The notes: generated from the sequence alone by a model not told the origin. 64,000 nt of DNA from RBG-16-66-20 sp035308765 (GCA_035308765.1 DATGGA010000004.1:27923-91922); one strand, 5' to 3'; positions 52,236-60,314 are shown, counted from the stretch's first letter. Program-made: numbers and translations.

Positions 52236-53072
52236 TCAGATGCCCTTGAACGCCGCCGCGCGCTTCTCCACGAAATGCGCCACGCCTTCCCTGAAATCCG
52301 GCGTGGTGAAGCTCTTCTGCATCTCGCCGTCGGCCAGCGCGAGCGCTTCGTTGAAATCCTGGAACAGCGCCTTCCACACCTGCGCCTTCATCACCGCCAT
52401 GGAGCGCGGCGACACGGCCTGCGCGAGCGATTTCGCATAGGCGAGGACTTCCTGCATGAAGGTTGCCTGCGGGAATACCTTGTTGACGAGGCCGATGCGC
52501 TCGGCTTCGGCGGCGCTCAGCTTGCGCGCCGACAGGAGAAGGTCGAGCGCGTGCGCGGGCCCGATCAGGCGCGGCAGCAGCCAGCTGATGCCGTGCTCGG
52601 CGATCAGGCCGCGCTGGGCGAAGGAGGTGGTGAATTTCGCCTCGCTGCCGGCGAAGCGCACATCCGCATAAAGCGCCAGCACCAGTCCCAGTCCCGCTGC
52701 CGGCCCATTCAGCGCCGCTATCACGGGCTTGCGCGCCTGCAGCAGGTAGCCGAAGCGGCCGCCGTAATGCGGGCCGACGTCGGGCCCCAGGCCCGTATGA
52801 AAGTCTGGTCTTTCATCCTTCACCTGGGCGGCGCTCCTGCCGCCGGCAGGGATGCTCTGCAGCAGCTTCATGTCCGCGCCGGCGCAGAAACCGCGGCCGG
52901 CGCCGGTCAGCACGATCACGCGCGCCGCCTCATCGGCCACCGCGTCCGCGACGGCGCGCTTCAGGCCCTGGCCCATCGCCGCCGTGAAGGCATTCAGCGA
53001 ATCCGGGCGATTCAACGAAATCACCGCGATACCGTCCTTCACCTCGCAGATCACATCTTCGTAGGCACTCAT
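52236..53072 (-). CDS. Enoyl-CoA hydratase/isomerase family protein
   Basis: 278 residues, crotonase fold. ISLNRPDSLNAF, oxyanion loops in GRGFCAGADMKLL and NGPAAGLGLVLALYADVRF, and a Glu in LIAEHGISWLLPRLIG as general base. Probably acts on an acyl-CoA in fatty- or aromatic-acid breakdown. The GGAGGTCC site precedes the ATG. It pairs with the VOC gene two bases downstream. Confidence 0.94.
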   Translation of the reverse strand: MSAYEDVICEVKDGIAVISLNRPDSLNAFTAAMGQGLKRAVADAVADEAARVIVLTGAGRGFCAGADMKLLQSIPAGGRSAAQVKDERPDFHTGLGPDVGPHYGGRFGYLLQARKPVIAALNGPAAGLGLVLALYADVRFAGSEAKFTTSFAQRGLIAEHGISWLLPRLIGPAHALDLLLSARKLSAAEAERIGLVNKVFPQATFMQEVLAYAKSLAQAVSPRSMAVMKAQVWKALFQDFNEALALADGEMQKSFTTPDFREGVAHFVEKRAAAFKGI

Positions 53073-53109
53073 AGGACCTCCTGTTGGCGGACTAGACTGG
53101 GTCCGGCGT

Positions 53110-53592
53110 TCATGGCCGGCATTTCAGCGGCAGGAAAATCACCGGGATATCCGTCTTGTTTTCGCCGTTGACGGTCATCTTCTCGGGCGCCGTGGAATTG
53201 CCGCACACCCACGCCACGGGAACGATCGGCGCGTCGGCGACCACGGCCGGGCGCAGCGTGAGCACCTTGCCCTTGAGGGCGCTGTTCGCGTGATTGCCGA
53301 AGGTGATGTGGATCGCGCCGCCCTGCACCAGCACCGAACTGACGAGATTGCTGACGATCTTGTCGGCCGGCGGCAGGCCGGCCGCATCGTTGCTGCCGGG
53401 GAACGGCTGTCCGAGGGCCCATGACGCGGCGACGGGCGCTTTCGCGATATCCGCCAGCGGCAGCGCTTCGATGATCTGGTCCCTGACGATTTTCTCCTGG
53501 TAACTCGGCACCGCCATCAAGGCCAGGACGGCAACGACCCCGATCACAACCATCACCTCGATCATGGTGAAGCCGAGGCGCCGTTGTCTCAT
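53110..53592 (-). CDS. Type IV prepilin-like protein (PilA/PilE-like)
   Basis: 160 residues. Prepilin leader MRQRRLGFTMIEVMVVIGVVAVLA with peptidase cleavage after Gly7, Phe at +1 and Glu at +5, followed by the hydrophobic stem helix. Two C-terminal cysteines (WVCGN and LKCRP) could close a disulfide loop as in type IVa pilins. No other pilus genes are near. It may be a minor pilin or the major pilin encoded apart. Confidence 0.88.
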   Translation of the reverse strand: MRQRRLGFTMIEVMVVIGVVAVLALMAVPSYQEKIVRDQIIEALPLADIAKAPVAASWALGQPFPGSNDAAGLPPADKIVSNLVSSVLVQGGAIHITFGNHANSALKGKVLTLRPAVVADAPIVPVAWVCGNSTAPEKMTVNGENKTDIPVIFLPLKCRP

Positions 53593-53608
53593 CAGGCTTG
53601 CGAAACGC

Positions 53609-54490
53609 CTAGACGGCGTTTTCCAGCGACTTCTCTATGTCCTCGGTGGTAGCGCGGCGCATTTCGCGCCGCTCGGACAGGTCGAAGCGCCGCCCGCGAT
53701 GCAGCACGGCGCGGTTGTCCCACATCACCAGGTCGCCCACCTGCCAGCGGTGCTGGTAGACGAACTGGCGCTGCGTGGCGTGCTCGAGGAGGTCCATCAG
53801 CAGCATGCGGCCTTCCGGCACCGTCATGCCGAGGATGTGCGTTGCGTGGATGCCGACGAAGAGCAGCTTGCGCTTCGAGCCCGCGTGCGTGCGCGCCAGC
53901 GGCCACACCGCCGGCGGAATGGCCTTCTTCTGCTCCTCCGTGTAGCCGGTATCTCCCATCATCAGCCGCGAATGCAGCGCATGGTGTTCGGCCTCGAGGC
54001 CAGCGATGTCTTTTTTAAGGTCGTCCGGCAGCGCGTCGTAGGCCGCGCGCAGGTCGGCGAATTCGGTCTCGCCGCCCTTCGCCGGGATTACGACCGAATG
54101 CAGCATCGAGTAGCGCGCCGCGGGCTTCTGGAACGAGCTGTCGCTGTGCCAGAGCCGGTTGGCGATGTTGTTGACGATCTTGGCGTGGTCGCGCGGCGCC
54201 ACCTTGCCGTCGCCCTGCACGTTCGAGATGTCGGCCAGCTCGTCGTACTTGAAGCGGTGCGGCTGGCCCTTGCGGATTTTTCTCAATCCAAGGTCCAGGG
54301 GTCCGAATTGCCTCGCATACGCGATCTGCTGGTCTTCATCCAGTTTCTGGCCGCGCCACACCAGCACCGCGTGCCGGTCCATGCCGGCGACGATTTCCCT
54401 TACCTGCGCCGCGTTCAGCGGCTTCGACAGGTCGGCACCGCTCGCCTCGGCGGCGAGCAGCGGGCGCAACGGCTTGAAGGCGATGGCCAT
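53609..54490 (-). CDS. TauD/TfdA-family Fe(II)/2-oxoglutarate dioxygenase
   Basis: 293 residues. Metal ligands His and Asp in WHSDSSF and the distal His in AVLHRGRRFD, followed by RREMRRATT with the 2-oxoglutarate-binding Arg. Resembles TfdA/alkylsulfatase relatives; the natural substrate may be a phenoxyacetate or alkyl-sulfonate. It lies just after a collapsed Bug gene, which once may have supplied its substrate. Confidence 0.92.
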   Translation of the reverse strand: MAIAFKPLRPLLAAEASGADLSKPLNAAQVREIVAGMDRHAVLVWRGQKLDEDQQIAYARQFGPLDLGLRKIRKGQPHRFKYDELADISNVQGDGKVAPRDHAKIVNNIANRLWHSDSSFQKPAARYSMLHSVVIPAKGGETEFADLRAAYDALPDDLKKDIAGLEAEHHALHSRLMMGDTGYTEEQKKAIPPAVWPLARTHAGSKRKLLFVGIHATHILGMTVPEGRMLLMDLLEHATQRQFVYQHRWQVGDLVMWDNRAVLHRGRRFDLSERREMRRATTEDIEKSLENAV

Positions 54491-54499
54491 GGCGTGGTT

Positions 54500-54710
54500 T
54501 CAGTCGGCCTTGATGTTGTTATCTTTGACCACTTTGGCCCACTTCGCAATCTCGCTGCGCACAAACGCGCCGAACTGCTCGGGCGTGGATGCCACGACTT
54601 CCAGGCCCAGCCCCGCGAGCCGCTCGCGCACGTCCGGCATCGCCAGCACTTTCGCGCTGTCCGTGTAGAGGCAGGCAAAGAACGGCGATGAAAAAACCGA
54701 TGAACCGCAT
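54500..54710 (-). pseudogene. Collapsed Bug/TctC gene (signal peptide plus C-terminus only)
   Basis: ATG 54710 has a strong GGAGGGGG site and begins a Bug-like signal peptide (MRFIGFFIAVLCLPLHGQ). About 20 codons later another frame continues as the last ~50 residues of a Bug protein: VLAMPDVRERLAGLGLEVV to WAKVVKDNNIKAD with stop TGA at 54500. The middle ~240 codons are gone and the join is out of frame. It sits 10 bases from the TauD/TfdA gene. Confidence 0.8.
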
Positions 54711-54750
54711 CGACCCCCTCCTTCGCCAGCATTCTTGACGAAGTCGGGGG

Positions 54751-54764
54751 CCGGCTCAAGCCGG
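54751..54764 (-). terminator. Short hairpin after the PA2779-family gene
   Basis: CCGGC-TCAA-GCCGG, 5-bp stem right after the TAA of the gene at 54768-55118. No U-tract, so at most a weak terminator. Confidence 0.3.
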
Positions 54765-54767
54765 TGT

Positions 54768-55118
54768 TTACAGGGCGATGACGAGCAGCAGGATGACGAT
54801 GATGACGAGCAGCCAGTTCTGGTCGGTCATGCCGCCCGCGGGCAGCGCATCGATCCGGCCCGCGAGCTTGCCGACTTCCTCGTCGGTCAGCGCGTCGACC
54901 CTGGCCTGGGCGTCCTTCGGCATGACGCCGAGCGACTCCAGTTTCTTCGCCACCTCGGGGCGCGCGAGGAGCGCCTTGACGCGCTCGCGTTCCGATTGTG
55001 CCGGAGCCGCTTCATTGGTGCCGATCAGGCCGGCGCTCGCGGGTGGGGCGTAGGCACAGACGCCAAGCAAAACGGAAAAAGCGACAGCAGACAGGACATG
55101 GCGGGGGTTGCAGGTCAT
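54768..55118 (-). CDS. PA2779-family protein
   Basis: 116 residues from ATG 55118 (GAAGGAGG before it). Signal peptide 1-29 (to PPASAG), a soluble region with RERVKALLARPEVAKKLESLGVMPKDAQARVDALTDEEV, and a C-terminal hydrophobic helix (about 96-116). This matches the PA2779 family, usually next to a PA2778-type cysteine peptidase. No such peptidase is present here; the next gene on the strand is the Bug remnant. Confidence 0.85.
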   Translation of the reverse strand: MTCNPRHVLSAVAFSVLLGVCAYAPPASAGLIGTNEAAPAQSERERVKALLARPEVAKKLESLGVMPKDAQARVDALTDEEVGKLAGRIDALPAGGMTDQNWLLVIIVILLLVIAL

Positions 55119-55245
55119 GTTGCCTCCTTCCCCTTTCGACCCCGAAATTCGGCGCCGGGTTCGCGGCAAAACTGTCGCCATGTGCCGACGCAAAACCGCG
55201 CCGCCATTCAACCGGGAGGATAATTCGGAGCGGAGGAGTTCGAAC

Positions 55246-56211
55246 ATGACCCCGATGAGGAAAATCGCCGCGCTGGCGTTGCTGGCCTGGTCGGCGGGCG
55301 CCGCGGCGCAGGCCTATCCGGCGAAACCGATCCTGATGCTGGTGCCGCTGCAGGCGGCCAGCGCGGTGGACAACGCCGCCCGCCTGGTGGCGCAGAAAAT
55401 GTCGGATAACATGGGCCAGCCGATCGTGGTCGAGAACCAGCCCGGCGCCGCCGGCCTGATCGGCGCCGAGCGCGTGGCGAAGGCCGCGCCCGACGGCTAC
55501 ACCATCGGCGGCTTCAACGACAGCATCATGACGATGCTGCCCAACATGCACGCGAAGCTCGCCTGGGACATCCAGCGGGATTTCGTGCCGGTGTCGCTGG
55601 TCTCGACCATGGAATGGGCTCTCGTGGTACCGCCCGGGTCGAACCTGCACAGCGCGGCCGACCTGATCGCGGCGGCGAAAGCGCGGCCGGGCGCGCTCAA
55701 CTTCTCTTCCGGCGGCAACGGCAGCCCGCAGCACATCGCCATGGAGATGTTCAAGGCGCGCGCCGGCATATTCGTCACCCACATCCCGTATCGCGGCGCC
55801 ACCGCCGCCGCGCTGGACGTCGCCACCGGCCAGGTGGACGTGCATTTTTCCGGGATGCCGACGGTGTACACGCTGATCAAGGGCGGCAAGCTCAAGCTGA
55901 TCGGCGTCGCAAGCCCCGCGCGCTCGGCGCTGTTTCCCGAGGTGCCGACGATCGCGGAGTCCGGGCTGCCCGGATTCGAGTTCCGCTCCTTCTTCGCCAT
56001 CACCGCCCCCGCCGGGACGCCGCGCGACATCGTCGCCCGCCTGAACGCGGAAGTCGCCAGGGCCTGCGCCGATGCCGCGGTGCGCGACAGGCTGGTCGCG
56101 CAAGGCTTCAGCGTGGTCGCTTCGCCGCCGGAAGAACTCGCGCGCGTGACGCGCGAGCAACTCGAGCGCTACGCCAGGCTCTTCAAGCAGGCCGGGATAA
56201 CAGCCGAATGA
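55246..56211 (+). CDS. Bug/TctC-family receptor protein
   Basis: Fourth intact Bug receptor, 321 residues from ATG 55246 with GGAGG 8 bases before. Signal peptide to AGAAAQ; then MLVPLQAASAVDNAARLV (the usual PPGG is replaced by LQAAS), VVENQPGAAG, APDGYTIGGF, IPYRGATAAA and a C-terminal YARLFKQAGITAE. The altered first loop suggests a different ligand. It is divergent from the PA2779-family gene. Confidence 0.92.
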   Translation: MTPMRKIAALALLAWSAGAAAQAYPAKPILMLVPLQAASAVDNAARLVAQKMSDNMGQPIVVENQPGAAGLIGAERVAKAAPDGYTIGGFNDSIMTMLPNMHAKLAWDIQRDFVPVSLVSTMEWALVVPPGSNLHSAADLIAAAKARPGALNFSSGGNGSPQHIAMEMFKARAGIFVTHIPYRGATAAALDVATGQVDVHFSGMPTVYTLIKGGKLKLIGVASPARSALFPEVPTIAESGLPGFEFRSFFAITAPAGTPRDIVARLNAEVARACADAAVRDRLVAQGFSVVASPPEELARVTREQLERYARLFKQAGITAE

Positions 56212-56268
56212 AAATGCTCCGGCATGTACTTGCCGCCGCCGGGGCCCTACGGAAAACTCGCGCCGTAA

Positions 56269-57567
56269 CTACTGGCGTACGGTCGCAAGGCGCTGGTTCG
56301 CCAGCGCGAGGCGGTCCACCACGTTGCGCGTCAGCGCCTTCACCAGCTGCAGCTGCGCGTTCAGGCTCATCTGCCCCAGCGCGGTCGGATCGAATTCGGC
56401 GATCAGCAGGTCGGTCATCGCGTCCGCGGTGGCGTGGCGCGGCAGCTCGCCGCCCCAGATGTAGGCCATCTCGCCGAAGAATTCGCCCGCGCTCACCATG
56501 TTCAGCAGCCGGTTCTGCCGCACGATCTTGACTTCGCCCTTGGCGACGAAGAAGAAGCTCTGCCCGGGCAGGTGCTCCTGCACGATGTTCTTGGCCCGCT
56601 CCAGGCGCGACCACTTGCCGGCGCGCGCCAGCTCCCAGATTTCGGCGTCCGACAGCGCCGAGAGCATCGCCACGCGCTTCAACGCAACGAATTTTTCGCT
56701 GTCCGGGATCGCGTTCGGCGGCAGCACCAGCGCGCCCAGGCGCGACAGCTCGAAGGCGAGCTCGTTCCAGGTCGCAAAGCGGTGCTCGGGCTTCTTGCCC
56801 AGCAGCTTCAGCATCGCCATGTCGATGTCCTTGGGCAGCCCCTTGCGCAGGCTCGAGGGCGGCGCCGGATTCTCGATCAGGATCTTCTTCACCAGCGCTT
56901 CGAGCGTGTCGGCGACGAACGGCCGCCGCCCGGTGAGCAGTTCGTAGAGCACCACGCCCAGCGAGTACATGTCGCTGTGCAGCGTCAGCGTCTTGCCCTC
57001 GATCTGCTCGGGCGACATGTAGAACGGCGAGCCCATGGCGGCCGTCTGCACCACCTGCGTCTTGCGCAGGAACGCGGCGCCGAAATCGGCGATTTTCACG
57101 TCGGTGCCCTGCACGATCATGATGTTCGCGGGCTTGATGTCGCGGTGCACGATGCCCTGGGCGAAGGCGTAGTCGAGCGCGCCGCAGCACTTGAAGCCGA
57201 TCTGCAGCACGTCCTCGATCGGCAGCAGCTTGTCGGGCTTGACGTACTGCGCGAGGTCGCCGCCGCTGACGATCTCCATCGCGATGTAGCCGGAGTTCTC
57301 CTCCACCACCGCGTCGAGGATGGCGACGATGTGCGGGTGGCGCAGCTTGCCGGCGAGCGAGGCCTCGTTCAGGAACTGGACGCGATAGACGGAGCCGAAC
57401 TCGGGATCGCGGAACACCTCGGGCTCGATGGTCTTCAGCGCCACTTCCTTGCCGGAAAAGGTGTCCCTGGCGAGGTAGACGGTCCCGGTCGCGCCCTTGC
57501 CGAGCAGCTTCTGGACGTCGTACTTGCCGACCTGCAGGCTCAGGTCTAGAGTGAAATCTCCGGCCAT
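56269..57567 (-). CDS. Ser/Thr protein kinase fused to a cyclic-nucleotide-binding domain
   Basis: 432 residues. Kinase domain 1-265: glycine loop LGKGATGTVYLA (22-33), Lys45 in VALK, catalytic HRDIKPANI (141-149), DFG (161-163) and GSPFYMSPEQ (179-188). Residues about 300-410 form a cNMP-binding domain, with the phosphate-binding cassette FFGEMAYIW and RHATADA keeping the conserved Glu and Arg. A PKA/PKG-like architecture within one bacterial chain; no transmembrane segment. Ligand could be cAMP or cGMP. Confidence 0.93.
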   Translation of the reverse strand: MAGDFTLDLSLQVGKYDVQKLLGKGATGTVYLARDTFSGKEVALKTIEPEVFRDPEFGSVYRVQFLNEASLAGKLRHPHIVAILDAVVEENSGYIAMEIVSGGDLAQYVKPDKLLPIEDVLQIGFKCCGALDYAFAQGIVHRDIKPANIMIVQGTDVKIADFGAAFLRKTQVVQTAAMGSPFYMSPEQIEGKTLTLHSDMYSLGVVLYELLTGRRPFVADTLEALVKKILIENPAPPSSLRKGLPKDIDMAMLKLLGKKPEHRFATWNELAFELSRLGALVLPPNAIPDSEKFVALKRVAMLSALSDAEIWELARAGKWSRLERAKNIVQEHLPGQSFFFVAKGEVKIVRQNRLLNMVSAGEFFGEMAYIWGGELPRHATADAMTDLLIAEFDPTALGQMSLNAQLQLVKALTRNVVDRLALANQRLATVRQ

Positions 57568-57599
57568 GCCCTTGAATTTACCTTAAAAAGGAGACCACC

Positions 57600-58205
57600 A
57601 TGCTATCGGCCCGCGCGCTCGCAGCGAGTCTGCTTTTCTGCTTTTTTTCCGGCGCAATGGCCCAGGCTCCGGCGCCGCGGATCCGCGGCGCCATCGAGAA
57701 ATTCGACGCCGGCATGCTGACCATCAAGCAGCGCGACGGCGGCACGATCGCCGTCAAGGTCGGCGACAAAGTCGGCGTCACCGGCGTGGTCGCGGCGCCG
57801 TTGTCCGACGTCAGGACCGGCAAATTCATCGGCACCGCGACCCTGGGCAGCAAGGACGGCGCGCTGGTGGCGCTCGAAGTGCTGATCTTCCCGGATGCCA
57901 TGCGCGGCGCCGGCGAGGGGCATTACGCCTGGGACCTGAAGCCGGAAAGCATGATGACCAACGCCAACATCGAAGGACTGGTTTCCGACGCCACCGGCCG
58001 CAGGCTGATGCTCAGGTACAAGGGCGGCGAGCAGACCGTGCTGGTGCCGGAAGGCACGCCCATCGTGACCTTCGTGGATGCCGACGCGAGCGCGCTCAAG
58101 CCCGGCGCGCACGTGTTCATTTCGCGCGCGACGCGCGAAGCCGACGGCAGCATCAGCGCCGCCCGTGTCGCCGTCGGCCTGGACGGCCTCATCCCGCCGA
58201 TGTAG
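57600..58205 (+). CDS. Exported DUF5666-like protein
   Basis: 201 residues. Signal peptide 1-21 (to GAMAQ). Repeating short beta-strand motifs (RIRGAIEKFDAGMLTIKQRDG, GLVSDATGRRLMLRYKGGEQTV) resemble OB-like domains of the DUF5666 group, but I am not certain of the family. Abuts the convergent MAPEG gene at the stop codons. GGAG lies before the ATG. Confidence 0.75.
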   Translation: MLSARALAASLLFCFFSGAMAQAPAPRIRGAIEKFDAGMLTIKQRDGGTIAVKVGDKVGVTGVVAAPLSDVRTGKFIGTATLGSKDGALVALEVLIFPDAMRGAGEGHYAWDLKPESMMTNANIEGLVSDATGRRLMLRYKGGEQTVLVPEGTPIVTFVDADASALKPGAHVFISRATREADGSISAARVAVGLDGLIPPM

Positions 58206-58592
58206 CTAGATGAGTTGCAGGAAAATCCTCGCCAGGCCGATGATGGAGACGACCCATACGCCGGTGCGCAGCCAGGGAATGCCGGCGACGTAGACCACGG
58301 CGTACGCGATACGCGCATACAGGAAGATCTGCGCTCCCTGCAACGTCGTGGCGTTGGTCTTTCCTGCGGCGACCGCCACCAGTACCAGGACCGCAAACAG
58401 CACCAGGTTCTCGAGCATGTTGCGGTGCGCGCGCGCCGCGCGCCCAGCCCAGCCGCGTATCTCCGGCAAGCCTTCGCGGTTGCCGGCGAGCGTCGCCAGC
58501 CCGACCTGGAATGCGGCGCCCTGCGCAGCCACGACAGCTTGCACAACCGTCAGCAATACGGCCCATACCAGCAGCGTAAACTCCGGGTTCAT
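58206..58592 (-). CDS. MAPEG-family membrane protein
   Basis: 128 residues, four transmembrane helices. RAARAHRNMLENLVLFAVLVLVA is the family signature, with the Glu-Asn pair near helix 2 and ARIAYAVVYVAGIPWLRT in helix 3-4. Relatives are membrane glutathione transferases; function of bacterial MAPEG proteins is mostly unknown. Its promoter region (58593-58716) is shared with the next plus-strand gene. Confidence 0.92.
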   Translation of the reverse strand: MNPEFTLLVWAVLLTVVQAVVAAQGAAFQVGLATLAGNREGLPEIRGWAGRAARAHRNMLENLVLFAVLVLVAVAAGKTNATTLQGAQIFLYARIAYAVVYVAGIPWLRTGVWVVSIIGLARIFLQLI

Positions 58593-58671
58593 GTCGATCC
58601 CTCCCTCGGGTAAAGGAGCGAGGATACGCCACCGGTTACAACTTGAAACACATCATTACCAAAATGTCCGC

Positions 58672-58714
58672 CCGCCGGCGAACGCCGGCGGTATTCTTCA
58701 TGTCCAAGAGGTGA
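58672..58714 (+). promoter_or_regulatory. Leader hairpin and 4-codon ORF before a secreted-protein gene
   Basis: CCGCCGGCG (58672-58680) and CGCCGGCGG (58683-58691) form a perfect 9-bp stem with a 2-base loop. Downstream, ATG TCC AAG AGG TGA (58700-58714) is a 4-codon open frame that overlaps the AAGAGGTGA Shine-Dalgarno of the gene starting at 58717. No T-run follows. A translational control role is speculative. Confidence 0.4.
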
Positions 58715-58716
58715 CC

Positions 58717-59112
58717 ATGAAAACCACTAGAACAGCTCTTGTACTTTCAGTGCTCCTGATAACCGCCGTGGCGACCGAGCCTGCGTACGCGTGGGGCCGG
58801 GGGCGCGGTTGCTGCTGGGGCGCTCCGTTTGTGGCTGGCGCATTGGTGGGCGGTGCATTGTTTGCCGGGTACCCCTACTACTACGGCTACGGGCCCTATT
58901 CGCCGTACTACTACCCGCCCTACTATCCGCCGGCCGTCGCGCCTGCCCCGTCGGTGTACATCGAGCAGCCCGCGCAACAGCAGCTCGCGCCGGCAGCGCC
59001 ACAGCAGCAGATGCAGGGGTCCTGGTACTACTGCGCCGCGTCGCACGCGTATTACCCCTACGTGAAGGACTGCCCGTCCGGCTGGCAGCGGGTCGCCCCG
59101 CAGCCTGGCTGA
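58717..59112 (+). CDS. Secreted Tyr/Pro-rich protein
   Basis: 131 residues. Signal peptide 1-25 (to PAYA). A short glycine-rich hydrophobic part (FVAGALVGGALFAG), a Tyr/Pro-repeat region (about 50-72), a Gln/Ala/Pro stretch and a C-terminal module with two Cys: WYYCAASHAYYPYVKDCPSGW. The last module is common in small envelope proteins of Burkholderiales; function unknown. Confidence 0.88.
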   Translation: MKTTRTALVLSVLLITAVATEPAYAWGRGRGCCWGAPFVAGALVGGALFAGYPYYYGYGPYSPYYYPPYYPPAVAPAPSVYIEQPAQQQLAPAAPQQQMQGSWYYCAASHAYYPYVKDCPSGWQRVAPQPG

Positions 59113-59119
59113 TGCAAGG

Positions 59120-59725
59120 ATGAATGCCATGCCAATCATTTCCCGCGTCGCACTCGCCGGTTCGTTGCTGCTGCTCGGCGCCTGCGTGAGCATGCCCACC
59201 GGCCCCAGCGTGATGGTGCTGCCGGGAACCGGCAAGAGCTTCGACCAGTTCCGCGCCGACGACATGGACTGCCGGCAGTTCGCCAGCAGCCAGGTCGGCG
59301 GCACTTCGGCGGACCAGGCGGCCGCGGACAGCGGCGTGAAAAGCGCGGTGATCGGCACGGCGATCGGCGCCGCGGCAGGAGCGCTCATCGGCGGCAATCA
59401 TCAGGGCGCAGCCGTGGGTGCGGGAACCGGTTTGCTGTTTGGCAGCGCAGCGGGCGCAAATGCCGCCAATGCCTCCGGGCGCACGCTGCAGCAACGCTAC
59501 GACCACGGCTATACGCAATGCATGTACTCGAAGGGGCACCAGGTGCCGATGGCGGGCTATGCCAATTCGCCCGCGCGGCGTCCCGCCATGAGCTACACGC
59601 CGCCACCGCCGCCCCCGAACGCGCCGCCGCCGTATGGAGCGGGTTCACCGCCTCCGCCCACAGCGAGCAGCGTGCCGCCGCCACCTCCGGGCACGCCGCC
59701 ACCGCCACCGCCCGGCGCGCACTGA
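59120..59725 (+). CDS. Glycine-zipper lipoprotein with proline-rich tail
   Basis: 201 residues, or 198 from the second ATG at 59129, which has better ribosome-binding spacing. Lipobox LLGAC (Cys22). A glycine zipper (VIGTAIGAAAGALIGG, then GAAVGAGTGLLFG) lies near 75-110, and a Pro-rich C-terminus (PPPPPP runs) near 165-200. YTQCMYSKGHQVP near 132-144 is typical of the glycine-zipper family. It may sit in the outer membrane and the periplasm. Confidence 0.9.
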   Translation: MNAMPIISRVALAGSLLLLGACVSMPTGPSVMVLPGTGKSFDQFRADDMDCRQFASSQVGGTSADQAAADSGVKSAVIGTAIGAAAGALIGGNHQGAAVGAGTGLLFGSAAGANAANASGRTLQQRYDHGYTQCMYSKGHQVPMAGYANSPARRPAMSYTPPPPPPNAPPPYGAGSPPPPTASSVPPPPPGTPPPPPPGAH

Positions 59726-59738
59726 CGGCGCCGCTTGC

Positions 59739-59756
59739 CGTCGCCACAGGGCGACG
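59739..59756 (+). terminator. Possible intrinsic terminator of the glycine-zipper gene
   Basis: CGTCGCC-ACAG-GGCGACG, a perfect 7-bp stem, followed by AAATTT. It lies 14 bases after the stop codon. The T-run is short, so confidence is moderate. Confidence 0.4.
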
Positions 59757-59887
59757 AAATTTCCGCGCCTCGAAGCCCGGGCGCGAACAAACGATTGATT
59801 TGACGCGGAGCAGATCCCGCATGGCATGAACTTCGCAGGGAGAAGGTTGCAGATGCATTGCACCTTTTTTCTGACGAAGGAGCAGTC

Positions 59888-60286
59888 ATGAAAACCATGC
59901 CGTACATCGCGTCCGTCGCGCTCGTTTCTGCAAGTCTGGCCGCCTGCGACTCTCAGGCCCCGGTCGAACCAGCTGCCGCCAATCGCGCGCCCGCTTCGCC
60001 CTCCACGCCGGTCGCCCAGGGCGCGCCGGTTGCCCAGGGTACGCAGGCCGCGCCAAACGCCGCATCCAGCGCCGACGCCGAATTGAGCGATAAAGTGAAG
60101 TGCACCCTGACCAGCGCCAGCGGGATGGAGATCCAAGGCGTCGAGGTCCAGGCGTCGAACGGCGTCGTGACTCTCTACGGCATGGTCGAAGCGTCCTCGG
60201 CGAAGGACCGCGCGGCGATCCTCGCCCTGGGCATCGACGGCGTACGCTCCGTCGTCAACAATCTGGTGGTGATCCGCGGCTCCTGA
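59888..60286 (+). CDS. BON-domain lipoprotein
   Basis: 132 residues from ATG 59888 (GAAGGAG before it). Lipobox ASLAAC (Cys20), an Ala/Pro linker with a small tandem repeat (APVAQG twice), then a single BON domain (VKCTLTSASGMEIQGVEVQASNGVVTLYGMVEA). BON domains bind phospholipid and are found in OsmY-type envelope stress proteins. Confidence 0.88.
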   Translation: MKTMPYIASVALVSASLAACDSQAPVEPAAANRAPASPSTPVAQGAPVAQGTQAAPNAASSADAELSDKVKCTLTSASGMEIQGVEVQASNGVVTLYGMVEASSAKDRAAILALGIDGVRSVVNNLVVIRGS

Positions 60287-60314
60287 ACGGCGCCGCGGAT
60301 CGGGGCGAGCGCCC

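Noticed and set aside
56208..56268. ATGA-coupled start of a possible signal peptide (MKMLRHVLAAAGAL) after the Bug gene
   Set aside because: The frame runs straight into the antisense of the kinase gene without any recognisable domain. It might be a remnant of a lost gene, but the evidence is too thin.
59500..59730. Proline-codon repeats (CCG/CCA runs) as a possible tandem repeat locus
   Set aside because: They are the Pro-rich tail of the glycine-zipper lipoprotein; the repeats are explained by the protein sequence.
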